Shown: positions 1-11,552 of the stretch, one piece after another
Layout of the letters: the number at the start of each line of letters is the position of its first letter
Position numbering within the stretch: position 1 is the stretch's first letter
NCBI GenBank assembly: GCA_022266195.1
Contig: WHVY01000005.1
Location: 6,696,001 to 6,760,000, forward strand
From: Tetranychus cinnabarinus
Lineage: Eukaryota > Arthropoda > Arachnida > Trombidiformes > Tetranychidae
Length of the DNA stretch: 64,000 nucleotides
Reading direction: 5' to 3'
The notes under the pieces: generated by a model
The model's database searches: none
What the model was told of the DNA's origin: nothing
Seen by the model: the letters and a program-made list of their open reading frames with translations, nothing else
Position numbers and translations under genes: made by a program

Positions 1-1439
1 TTGCAACAAATTCCACAATCTGAATTTTCCGTTGGATATTCTTGAATTGTGATTTTGCGGATGAAACTTTGCAATATTCTCGATCATCCAATAAAGATTT
101 GATTGAAAGACGAAGATTCTGATTGACACTTGGGTTATGAGAAAGATTTTGGATTAACTGTTGTTCCGGTACGAAAATGATTCTTTTTTTGATTAAATGG
201 CTTTTCGCTGATGAAAATATATTGGATTAGAACGAAGCTGATTAAAATTTGTTTTCTGTTCCCAACTTGCGTCCTTTCAAATGAAAATCACCATCGAAGT
301 GATGAAAATTTCGATTCCCTTTTTATAGCCTCACCTAACTTCACCTTAACAGAATGAGTATTGAAATGTCAAAATTGTCAATTAACTTTGACATTAAATT
401 AAATGTGATTCAATTTCATTTTCATCCATCTATTAACTCTCCTCTCCACCAACAAGAAAGGTAAATGTCAATTGATGATAAACTTCGTTATAATGTTCAA
501 GTTAATCTTTACCTTTACTCAACTTGATTTCAACCATTCAACTTGATCATCTTTAAAACAGCCAATAATCTAATTTTACTTTTCAACTTTTCACTCAATT
601 TAGCTGAACGAAGCAAACTTGAAGAAGAAGAAAAAGTTTCAACTCACAATCTAAAAAGGTAAAAGCACCTTTAATCAAAAGTCTTGCAGTACTTATCAAA
701 GAAAGCAAATGTCACTTGCAATTGTCGAGACAAAAAAGTAGTTTCTTAAGATTACATTTTCAAGAGAAAAGGAAAAGTTTTTTTTTCTCTTCTCTACTTT
801 TTTGTCAAATTGATGATGATGATGATACAGAAACCATTAGGTCAAAACTGGACACAAGTAGCCCTAAGGGTGATCAAAGTATAAAGTCATTTTAGTCATC
901 AACCTGAGTGAAAAGAATGACAATGATGAAGAGTAATTTCTCGTTGGCTCATTTTCCTATTCATTGTCAACTTGTTTGAAGCTTTTCAAGTTGGCCAGTT
1001 TAAAGCCACAGTCAATGAGGTTAATCATGATAATGATGGAAATGATTATGCTGTGTTCAAGTGATAATTTTCATTCCCTGATTAACATGAATGATGATGA
1101 TGATGGAGGAGGAAAAGATGGTAAAGAATGTGCAGTGAAAATTGGCAAATTAATGGAACATTTGATTAGTTTGAATGAAAGATGAAGACAAGAAAATTGC
1201 ATTTCGAGTTGTCATCTTTTCTCTTCTCTCTTTTTTTATTCCATCTTATTCAAGGTGAGAGAGTAAATAGCATTCATCATTTCTTTATTCACTCACCAAA
1301 TCATCATGATGATCCTACAAGAACCTTACCAATCTATACTCTAATAGGACACTCAATGACTCAATTGATCTTCTTTTTTCAATTGGAATCCCGTGAAGAA
1401 AATTGTTCATCCTTATCATTGAAGATGATTAAGGTAAAA

Positions 1440-1470
<31 letters not shown>

Positions 1471-4400
1471 AAACGTTTCTTTTTCTTCATCAGCCCAACT
1501 CTCATCTTCTTCCTCTGTTATCATCTTGAAACTGGCAAGTTTACAAGGAACCAAAATTGGTATGTAAATGATTGAGAGTAAAAAGGATCCCCAAGGTGAA
1601 TCCAAGAGGGCAACACACCTTATTACCTTAGAGTAAGATGAGCAATGAATAAGCCCTAAAGACACAGAGAAGTTAAAGTCCATGGAAGAAGATGATAATG
1701 AAGATAGTAAAGTCAAGACAGAGAGAAGAAAAGAAAAGAAGAAAAAAGTGCGAAAGTTTTCTTTCGCTTACAAGTAATGAAGATGAACAAGTTGGTGATG
1801 ATGAGGATGAACATGATGAAGACCTTACCTAGGTGATTATAAATGTCTGACTGTTTATTACGGATCGGTTACATTATCATTTTGTTGACCAACTGAGGTC
1901 TGTTAATCAGGGTTTAACATGTTAATATTGTTAAACTTGAAAATCAACATTTTCTGGTAACAAACCAATTTAACCCAAGTTAACACTCCAAGCTCAACCT
2001 GACAGTGTGAGTGTAACAACATGAAAACAAATCAAATGATTGCCTTGGCTTGATGTTGCTCTGTCAATCTTTATACGCTTTAATAATTTACTTTTTTCTT
2101 AACTTTATTTTTTCGATTTACTTTCTTCCTTCTTATTATTATTGTTTGTTTCCATCATGTTGATTTGAGTTTCACTGGTTTCAACTGAAAAGGCGTGAAA
2201 AAAGCTCGTTACATGGACATCACACTGTGAGATTGATATTAATGGTCAACTTGTGAATTTAAACTTCACCATTGTCTATCCTATTATTACATTATCAGCT
2301 TGAAGTAAATTAACTTCTCGACATCAAGTTGAGGTTGAAAAATAGAGACAAATTGTCGATTATGATTATCATGATGATGATGAGAGGGAGGAAGATACTT
2401 ACGCATAAATGCATAATTTATTAATGTTATTACATTCTAATTATAATTCATTCCCTTTAATCATTCTTCTCATCAGAATGCGTTGAGATTTAAGAACATG
2501 ATTTACCGAGAAAGAAAAAGATGAGCTTCTAATAATTTGTTGATTAGTTTATTGTTGGTATTTTGTTTCTATTAATCTTTTACCTTTTCGTGATTTCACT
2601 TTGATTTGTATCAACTTTAATTGCAATTGTTTCAGCTAATAAAGTTATTAAACAATTTACATTTTAACTGTGATAACAATTTGGCAACAATTGTTTCAAT
2701 TGTTCAACATTGAAAATTGTTCACTTTGCGTGACTCGACTAGTTTAACGTTGTTTCATTGTATTGGAAAAGATAAAAACTGAAATTCCTTTTTTTACGAT
2801 TATTGGCAACAATCAATAGTGGACATTAAAGGTCTAATTAAGTTAATTAAAGTTAATAAACTGGGAAATGAAAGAGAGGAAAGAGTTTAATTAGAGAGAA
2901 GTAGGTTCTGATGAAAAGGAAAATGAAGTTTTGTTTTTCATTCGCCATTCCATTCAGTTTAATGATTATTATATGATTATTATTAGCCTGATTGGTGGGT
3001 TAAAACGGAAAAATGATTATATTATGTTGGTAATCACATTAATTAGTTGATGTAACCTATGAAAACATGAGTTGAACAATTTATGATTAAATAGTTTGCA
3101 AGTTTATCCCTTTTTGTTATGCACTTTAATAGTCTCATAATGGACATTTTAATGTTAGATTATGCCTTTACAAGATTAGGCTTTTTATGGTGTCATCAAT
3201 AGCTTTTTTTACTTGTCATAATGAAACAGCTAATTGTTGATTTAAGCTTGGATTAGTTTTGATAATTATTGTTGTCAATGATTGTCATTGTAACGGGAAA
3301 GCTTTGTAGGATTCAACTAGAAATGTTGGTAGATATTTTCATGGGATTTGTAAGATTACATGTTAGCACTTTAAATTTGAACAAATATTCATTTAGTTGA
3401 AGATAAATGTTTCAGTCGGATTAGCTTGAGAAATTTAGCTTTACATGGATTTATACAAGAATTATTTTATCATAAATGGAGTTTATCTGGAAAATGAATA
3501 GAAGCAGCTCAATAGTTGAGCTCCATTTATCATTTTAATAACTCGATATTACTAGACATGAAAGGTCGAAGGTGAATTGTCAAGTTTAATTAATAAAAGG
3601 GTTAGATGGTGATGTTAAGTTTCTTGCCTGTGTCTACGGATGCTAGCTTGAACCTTCATTCCTCTTTCCTGGTTGTTACATTCATAGTGTTTAGACAGAA
3701 AATTGCTCGATATTTGCTATCAATGCTCGTAAAGAGCTCATTTTTGATTCAAGCGATCTAGACTTTTACCTTGAAAAAATCAGAGTACAGGTTTTCATAT
3801 CCTCTTAATAAGTGACTAAAACAAATCAAAGTTTGGATCGGTTTTTCAACGTGAAGCAACCGAATCTGCTATCACAGTAGTTTATAATTTATTGTGACAA
3901 TAATGCGAAATAACCTGATGATGAAACGATCACTTAAAACGTTAAACTTAAAAGCTAACAGTTTGCTTTTGAACTTTGAGTCAAGTCTCTAAACAGTTGT
4001 GTTTTTGTACATCAAATGCTTATCAACAATCGTTACCAATCACCTCTGAGTCTCAACTCTTTGCAATATCAATAACATGACAAACTACTTTGAATTAATC
4101 ACTTTTGTCATCCACTAATTGAGATGTTTATAAGGATCAAATCAACTAAAACAAACAGTGTTCGACCTTTCAAAGTAACGTTTGGTTTATTTCCCGACTT
4201 GCAGTATTTACATACATGTATTGACGAAACACGGCAGCTGAATTTTTGTTAATAAACTTTTATAGCTAAGCCCACTTGGTGATAAACAGTTTAACAAAAT
4301 GCATTACAGTTAAAAGCGGCTGTGCTATTAAGGTCAATCTTCGTAAACAATTCATTCAACGCATCTTTAGTAGCATCAACAGTTGCGTCTTTATGATGTT

Positions 4401-5690
4401 CATAACTATCATCCATGCTACGCCTACGATAGTTAAATCATTGTTCATTTCATTGTGACCTGAGCATTCCAATTGAAATTCATCAATAAATGTAAATAGC
4501 AATTGTGTGCAACTAAATTTTGAATAAATTATTTTTTCCACAGAAATTTTCTTCTCCTTCAACCAAATAACTTTTCCAGGTTAAAACACAATTCCCAATC
4601 TGGAGGCACATTTGAAGCCACAAGAAAAGTATCATCTTCAGTTTCACTGGAAATAATATATTGCTCCATTAATTGAACAAAGTCTATCATGAAAAGGAAA
4701 ATAACTTTCACTAATATCTTCTATTTTCTTCTCTCTTCCATCTTCTTCCCAACACCAACTTATCATCATTACGACTCTACTATCTTCATCATCTAGTCAT
4801 CTTTAGCCTCACCGTTATACCCATTATCATTACTTTTCCGTGTGATCAAGTCCAATAAATAACAATCAAGTTAACCAACAACAACAAAAATAAAGCCATT
4901 ATATTGTGATTACCATTTATCACAACTTTACCTTCAAGTTTCACGTAATTACCAATTAAATCAAATATTGATTCATGTTGATTAAATCAAATTGTTTCTC
5001 TTTACATTTCACTCTCTTCAATTCAAATAGTCCACAGATGTAAATGCAAGTTAATTAAAGCTGAAAATCAGTGAATCGCCCTGAAAAAAAGAAACAAAAT
5101 GAACTCAGTTGGTGGTGAAACCTGATTGTACAAAGCATTGGTCATTAAAGGTAAAAACTTGATTGTCAACTTTTCCAATGAAACCAACAACCAACATTTG
5201 GTTGGAACGAAAAATAATTAAAAATTCTGTCCAATGTTCATTATTCTCTCATATCTTCATTTTTCATTTGATAAACATTATTACAATTATGATAATCATT
5301 GTTTGCTGTGTTCAGACTGTTTTGTATGGAAATGAAATAGTAATTTAAGTAAACCTCCACAAAATAAGACAAGTAGAAACAACTTATTAAAGTTGATTAA
5401 AATGATTATAATAATGTTATCCCAAATATCATTGTGAATACGATGTTGTTGATTAAACCCACCTTTTATCGCACCCAAATGTCATCGACTTTTTAGGTAA
5501 AGTTTAATCAGCAAAAGGCTATAATCTATGAGAATATAAATGCAACATTTATCCAACTTTTTTAATTCCACCTTTCAACAGTAATTATCTGGATAATGGA
5601 ATGATGATTAGCATCGTTCGGGTAACTTTAACAGTTATTAATGAAAAAAGTGCAAAAGTTGGGCCAAGACTCAAAGGGCGACCGATCAAT
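1..5690. other. Gene-poor AT-rich stretch, no gene recognised
   Basis: I see no supported gene here. Open frames are short and made of trinucleotide (GAT/CAT/CTT) runs, e.g. around 813-830, 1030-1110 and 1790-1815. A 26-nt (GA)13 run lies at 1445-1470. A reverse-strand fragment of a dispersed repeat is at about 3886-3925. Single-exon open frames up to about 115 codons occur, but they are low-complexity and lack splice or domain support. Confidence 0.6.
1445..1470. repeat. (GA)13 microsatellite
   Basis: Uninterrupted GA dinucleotide run of 26 nt inside non-coding sequence. Confidence 0.95.
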
Positions 5691-5696
5691 TTGAAC

Positions 5697-5990
5697 CATT
5701 AAAGGTTTGATAAACATCATTGGACTATTTTGCATTATTGTAACAAAAACTGATGAGACTTTCATTATTGATAAATGATGAGTCAAGTTTACCTTAGTGG
5801 AAGTTCAAGCTCGAAATTTGCGGTTTCACTGCTCGCTTTGGCCACTAAAGTTTTTCTAATTGGTTTTATCCATCTTAGGAGTGAATCAAAGTCTAAATGA
5901 TTCACTTGATTCCATTACGTGATGTAAATCGGGTTATATTGTAGCATTATTGTGACAAGAAACCAAAATGTAAATATAAGCTTGAGGCCA
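5697..5990 (+). repeat. Dispersed repeat family 2, long copy
   Basis: This stretch of about 290 bp resembles 10735-11020 along most of its length. Both contain a 5' block with CATTATTGTAACAAAAACTG, a middle block with TTTCACTGCTC or TTTACTGCTC, and a 3' block with the pattern ATCGGGTTAT...GCATTATT...GACAAGAAAC. The 3' block alone recurs at 6558-6600, weakly at 54255-54295 and in reverse orientation at 3886-3925. No coding capacity or clear terminal repeat was found, so the element class is unknown. Confidence 0.6.
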
Positions 5991-6015
5991 TCATTTTGAC
6001 CGAATGTTACAACTA

Positions 6016-6344
6016 CAATGAGTGACAAAAGTATAAGACCAGGAAACAAGAATATTTGGTACTCTATCGAGCCGGAATACTTGCAATCCCTTTTTGCCTC
6101 AATGAAAAATCGATTTCATGAATAAGACTAAATATTAAACATTAATAAGCCAAGTGGTCTTAAGATTCTGTCACAGATTTTTTATTTCTGATGTGACCTT
6201 TTTTGAATATTTTTTATTTTCAATTTTTGCTTGATGAAAAGATCATGAAAAATGGATTATTTGGACTCTTTCAGAACTTGCATCGCTTTTTATTGCATAA
6301 ATATTTAAAAAAATCATGTGGTCTTATAATTTTGTCACTCACTC
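6016..6344. mobile_element. Tc1/mariner-type MITE, 329 bp, TA target site
   Basis: Terminal inverted repeats of about 26 bp read CAATGAGTGACAAAAGTATA... from the left and GAGTGAGTGACAAAATTATA... from the right on the complement, 23 of 26 identical and both ending in AAGACCA. TA dinucleotides flank both ends (6014-6015 and 6345-6346). The GTGACAAAAGTATAAGACC style of terminus and TA duplication are typical of Tc1/mariner. It has no coding capacity. An internal copy of the right-hand repeat (about 6153-6176, TGGTCTTAAGATTCTGTCAC) and matching internal blocks suggest the right half is a degenerate duplicate of the left. Confidence 0.75.
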
Positions 6345-8116
6345 TAATATAAAGGGCGATTCAAGCTCACTCACTTCACGTTTAGTCCATTACATCAAAT
6401 ACTTTAAGGAATTGAATCTCTAGCCTATTTCAATCGCAAAAAGACTGTTTTGAAAACCAAGGGATTTGAATGGAATTGAATTTGGCAGAAAGCTTGAATC
6501 CGTGCGAAGAATAAGACTTTCCATTCGTAAAAGTCGACCGATTGGGAAAATTTCAGATCATCGGGTTAATTTGCATTATTATTGAGACAAGAAACCTAAA
6601 TGTCAATACAAGCTTAAAGTTGAAATGGATACTGCCCATTTCAATTGGAATTGAAAATTGCAGTTCTGATAAGGAAAGTGCTTTCATGTTGAGTCAACTT
6701 TCATCAAGATTTTAATTACTTTCCGTCTTGCTGTTCAACTAATTGGTTCTGTTAAGTAAAATTGTTCAAGATTAAAATCAGGGGAAAATTAAATGATTAC
6801 AATCATATGGTAAATGTGGTTTACCATGAAAAAAAGATAAGAATGAAAAGGCAAAGAAAAAAGTTGCTCAAACTTAATTTTAGGTTTAATAATTTCTCAA
6901 TCATAAATTTAATGGTTAAACAATAGGATTGGCGGCCCCTTAATGGTTATCATAATAATAATGATAACATAAATAAAATAATAAAGATGATGATGAGGAT
7001 GATGGTGAAGCAGAAGAAGGTTGCCTTTGACTCTTCAATTGGCAAAAGAAGAACCGAACTTCACCTTAACACTCAATCAGGTGAGCATTAGAAGGTGCCC
7101 TGAGTGAGTGCCAAGGATTGGTTGTGCCATTCAGAAATGATGATGATGATGATTACTTGAAGAAGATGGAGAAGGAGAAGAGGGAGAACGAACGGGTGAG
7201 AATAGGAAAATTGGGAGAGAATTTTTTTCTTTCTCTTGGATCGTTCATTATAGCAAGTCACGAAGTTGATTGTACCTTTAGTTTCAGTTAAGGTGCGAGT
7301 CAACTTAGCCGTAAGGCATGATGAACAACTGAAAAACTAATGATGATGATGAGCGGGAGTTTGTTTAAACTTTTCTTCTTCTTCTTTCTTATTTTCTCTT
7401 GAAACTTGAAAATTATCAAGATAAAAGGTTGATTCATCAGTGTTTAAGCACGGTGTTGATGAAGTTGTCATTCCTTCGTGAGACTCTCCCTTCATTCCTG
7501 ATCATCATCATCATTATCTTTCTCATCTCATTTTTTTCTCCTTCTCCTCTTTTCTATGGAAAAACATTCATCTTCTGAGAAAACTATTAACTAACCTGAT
7601 TTACTTAATTAAAGGTATGCAAGTTAGTAAAATGTCATCACTATTATCACCCAAAGGGGAAACACTTGGATTCTGATAACACCAAAGGTTCACTTTACTC
7701 ACCAAGTCAGTTGCTTTCCTCTTCACAAGTTTATCCATTAAATTGTGAGAAACTTTGCCCTCATTCATTGAAACATTTTGATTAATTTCAAACCAATTTA
7801 TTAATAATCATTTTGAATGCAAAAACAAATCAGTTTTGATCACAACTTGAAACATTTCTTCACATTCAAATTATAAGAAAAAACATGATTGGCCATTATA
7901 ATGTAATAATTATTGGTTAAACGTTTCCCTTTTAATTAAAGAGGAACCCAAAATTTGATGACTTAATTTAAAATTAAAAACTAGTCTCTGGTTGACTTGA
8001 GTTTAAGAAAAGGTAAATGTTATCATTCGATTAACATAATCTTTTGGGTTTGCCGTTAATATTTTCAATGTTTATTATCCAATGAAACTTATCCCAACTC
8101 TAACCAGAATATTATA
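6345..8116. other. Intergenic stretch upstream of the TMEM165-like gene
   Basis: No gene recognised. It contains a 3'-block fragment of dispersed repeat family 2 at 6558-6600, a (GAT)n run at 7138-7155 and several pyrimidine tracts. It presumably includes the promoter of the gene beginning at 8180, but I see no convincing TATA box. Confidence 0.5.
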
Positions 8117-8158
8117 ATGGCTGCCATTAAGCAACAATTAACAGTCTTTAACAAGTAA
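8117..8158 (+). promoter_or_regulatory. Upstream ORF (13 codons) in the 5' leader
   Basis: ATGGCTGCCATTAAG... opens a 13-codon frame ending in TAA 21 bp before the main ATG at 8180. If the transcript starts upstream of 8117, this short frame precedes the TMEM165-like start and could dampen its translation. No transcript start is visible, so this is inferred from position only. Confidence 0.35.
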
Positions 8159-8179
8159 ACAAGTGTCTTCATTTTAATC

Positions 8180-11100
8180 ATGAATTCAACATTTAACTCA
8201 AGTGAATCCCATTCATTGGTCGAAGGATTCAGCCAAGCTCTATTAATAGTAACAGTTTCAGAACTGGGTGATAAAACATTCATAATAACTGCAATAATGG
8301 CAATGAAATATCCAAAACATTATATTCTTATTGGTGCATTATCGGCTGAATACATCATGGTAACATTTTCATGTAAGTATATTAATATTAATGCCAAGTA
8401 ATGCTAATAATAATGTTAACTTGACATACTCAAGTATAGCAAGTTGGCGCAATAGAGAAGAAGGAAAAGGAAAAGAAGAAGAAGAAAAAAAACTTGAAAG
8501 TGACAAAGTTAACATGATAGTTATTGAGATAATAATCGGGCTAAAAAAACATGATGATTGTTCAGTGATGAATGAACATGTACATACCTTGTAAAAATAG
8601 TCAATGTTGATTCAGTAAAGGTTGAGAGAAGAAGAAGAAAAAGAAATGAAAAAGTGAACTTCTTTTTCCTTCCAATTTGCGTTGAGTTGAAATTAATTTG
8701 ATGATAAATTATCTGAAACATGAAAAGCAATTGAAATTGCATTTAGAATGAGAAAAAAAAGAGATTTTGGTGTTTTTTTGTGCACAAATCGGAATTAATG
8801 ATAATTTGTGGAATAATTTCAATTGGAATCATTTTTTTCTCCCTTTTCTGCATTTAAATATTATCCATAATAACTGGTAATAACTCATTGATAAATGCAA
8901 GGAAAAGTTGAGTAAATTCAGGGGAAAATGTTCAAGCTGTTATTTCATTTCAATCAATTCGTCTGAATTATTATCAGACTGGATTTAACAGGCTTACAGT
9001 TTGATATTGAAATTTTATTCAAATGAACAGTAAACTGAATGTTGCTTTCATGATGAATTGGATTGAAATGGAAAGAATACAAAATGACGATAATTTGAGT
9101 TAATCTTTTTCTCTCTGATTAATCAGATTCCAAAGAAAATTGACCTTTTTTATTTATTTACCTTTTTGACATTTTCTGTCGTTTGAAAGGCAAACATTGG
9201 TAAAAGTCAAAAGGTGAAAATCATGATTAAATACTTTTCTTGTTTCATGATAAATGCATGATAATTTTGGTTTGTGTACTTGATTCAAATCTTTGATCAG
9301 ACAGTAAAAGATGAACAGAAAATGGATAAACAGGAAAATGAATTCTCATGCAGATTCACAGAAGTCATCATCAATCTGTTCATCAATTTTGTTATCATGT
9401 TTTCTGTTTTTGTTTTTTTTTCTCTTCTTTTCCTTTTTCTTTTTCACTTTCTTCTTCTTCTTTCATGATAAATGATATTCTAATAATTGAGTATTCAACC
9501 AGTGCTTTTAGGCTTAGCAACTTCAATGGTTCCACAGACGATAATTCATTACATTTCCATTATCCTGTTCTTCATAATAGGAGTTACCATGATTTATGAA
9601 GGTACGAACTTGAGATGATTCTTATCATGATGAAAATCGTTTTCACCCCACTTTTCACCGTGTATTCTGTTCTCGGTGAGTCGCTTCAACTGAGAAAAGT
9701 TCATTTTTCAATTGATATTCTTTTTCACCTTTTTCCTTTGCAATTCTTTTCTTTTTTCCTCGATACTTTTCTCGTTTTGTAAATCATTTGTTTAACCTTC
9801 ATCCTTTGAACACTCAATGATAACATTTGTTTTCCAAGATGGATTATTTTCCATCATGTTTCATGTCAACCTTGCTCTGTTTTCTTGGTAACTTCAAAGA
9901 CTTTCTGTTATTAATGGATTTTCACTTTTTGCTTGCAAATTTTCCGATTCTCTGATCATTCCATTTCAATCATTTCATCTCAACTTTTTGATTCTAAATT
10001 AATTTCTATTTAGCTTAAGGTTAATCTGTTTCATGGTTGTGTTTTTTCTTTGCTTTGCTCCAGATGAAAATGAAAAGAAAATATATTTATAATTTTTTCT
10101 TTTTTTCTTCTTCTTCTCTTCTCATTGGAAAACATGGCATTCCAGGAATAGCATGGAAAGACAATTCGGATCATAATGATAATATTATTAATAAAGATAA
10201 TAATAGCAATGCTATTAATAATAGTAATAATAATGATAAGAATGATAATAATGTTGGAGTTTTGATGGAAAACAGATTGGCTTCAACTGCTGCTAATAAT
10301 AATGCTCCTAATGAAACAAGGAAATTCTGGTTCAAGAATTCGATAGCAAAACATGAATCCTTCGTAATCATTGAAATGTTTACAATGGTTTTTATCGCTG
10401 AATGGGCAGATAAATCACAACTAGCGGTGATTATTTTAACGGCACAACAAGTAAGTTGGTTCAACATTTAAAATGAGTCAAATTTTTGTCACTCTTTAAG
10501 CAAAATCTCAGGTAAGTAAAGTGCATGATGAATTCAAAGTTTTCACTGAATGTCTCAAGGTGCAAAAGGCTTTAGTATTAGACTAAATTGTGCGATTGAA
10601 GTTTAACTTCAAATGATTTGATTTTTAATTCAAATTGACACAGAAAACTCAAAGTCAGAGTCACTGATAATTGTTGCTTCAAACTTTATTGAAATCTGAG
10701 TTTGACTCAAAGCTCGATTTGTGTCACTTCAAAGAGTGATAAACATTATTGGATTATTTTTCATTATTGTAACAAAAACTGATAAGACTTGAGCAACATT
10801 ATTGATGAATTGATGATTCAAGTTTAGCTTAAAGGTTCAAACTTAAGCTTACTTGAGCTTTACTGCTCCTTTTGATGACTGAAGTTTATGTTTGGCTTTA
10901 TCTGCTTAATTACATCCAATCTTATCTAACAAGTCAAAGTTCAACTGATTACTTTATTCATAATTAATTTGATAAGCATCATCGGGTTATTTCGCATTAT
11001 TACTATGACAAGAAACTAGAGACTCGTGAATATTTGTTGACATTTTGTTAATATAATTTTATTAATAATTTGAATTTTCTGATGCAGATGAAACACTTGC

Positions 11101-11552
11101 AAGTTGCAACCTAATCTAACCAAACCTAACCTAACTTAACCTAACTTTAACCGTTGGTAACATTACATTTTAATCTCTTCAAATCATAACACCAACAGAG
11201 TCACTGATTCATCTCGATTTATCGACTCGCTGGCAAGTTTGTACTTGCCATTAAAGTAAAGCAATAATCTAATTTATTTCTCTGTAAATTAATCTAGAAT
11301 AAACTTGGCGTTGCTCTCGGTGCTTTTGTTGCTCAAACGTTTTGTATGATTGTTGCTGTTATTTCAGGTGCAATTATTTCCAATTACGTTTTACCCAAAA
11401 CTGGTAATATTAATGGAAATTTAATAACAAGATGATAATTTTACTTTTATTTCTTCCTTTCTCTTCCTCTCCCAACAATAATAGCTTTAATTTTTGGAGG
11501 ATTGACATTCATAGCATTTTCAATTTACACAACTTTAAGAGGAACCAATTAG
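8180..11552 (+). CDS. TMEM165: TMEM165/GDT1-family (UPF0016) Golgi cation/proton antiporter, five exons
   Basis: Five exons join in frame to 256 residues: 8180-8372, 9503-9601, 10146-10450, 11298-11403 and 11485-11552. All introns are GT-AG and the stop is TAG. The family moves Mn2+/Ca2+ against protons across Golgi membranes, supporting glycosylation. Two copies of the family signature E-x-G-D-[KR]-[ST] are expected: the first is ELGDKT (residues 28-33); the second reads EWADKS (183-188), with Ala for the usual Gly. Each lies in a block of hydrophobic helices, giving the expected two-fold layout, roughly six membrane segments. The loop between halves (about 102-145) is unusually rich in Asn and Asp. 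Compared with vertebrate TMEM165 the N-terminus is short and I see no signal peptide. The exon 3 acceptor at 10144-10145 was chosen because the earlier CAG at 10062-10064 would shift the frame into an early stop. Confidence 0.9.
10735..11020 (+). repeat. Dispersed repeat family 2, second long copy (in intron 3)
   Basis: Diverged full-length relative of 5697-5990, lying in intron 3 of the TMEM165-like gene. It shares the CATTATTGTAACAAAAACTGAT block near its start and the ATCATCGGGTTATTTCGCATTATT...GACAAGAAAC block at its end. Confidence 0.6.
11110..11152. repeat. Interstitial telomere-like (CCTAA/TTAGG)n, degenerate
   Basis: The strand reads as consecutive five-mers CCTAA, TCTAA, CCAAA, CCTAA, CCTAA, CTTAA, CCTAA, CTTTA, a period-5 array of about eight units. 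Its complement is TTAGG, the ancestral arthropod telomere repeat. It sits inside intron 3 of the TMEM165-like gene. Confidence 0.65.

Noticed and set aside
10171..10467. 98-codon minus-strand frame
   Set aside because: Shadow of exon 3 of the TMEM165-like gene; its Leu runs are the complement of AAT-type codons.
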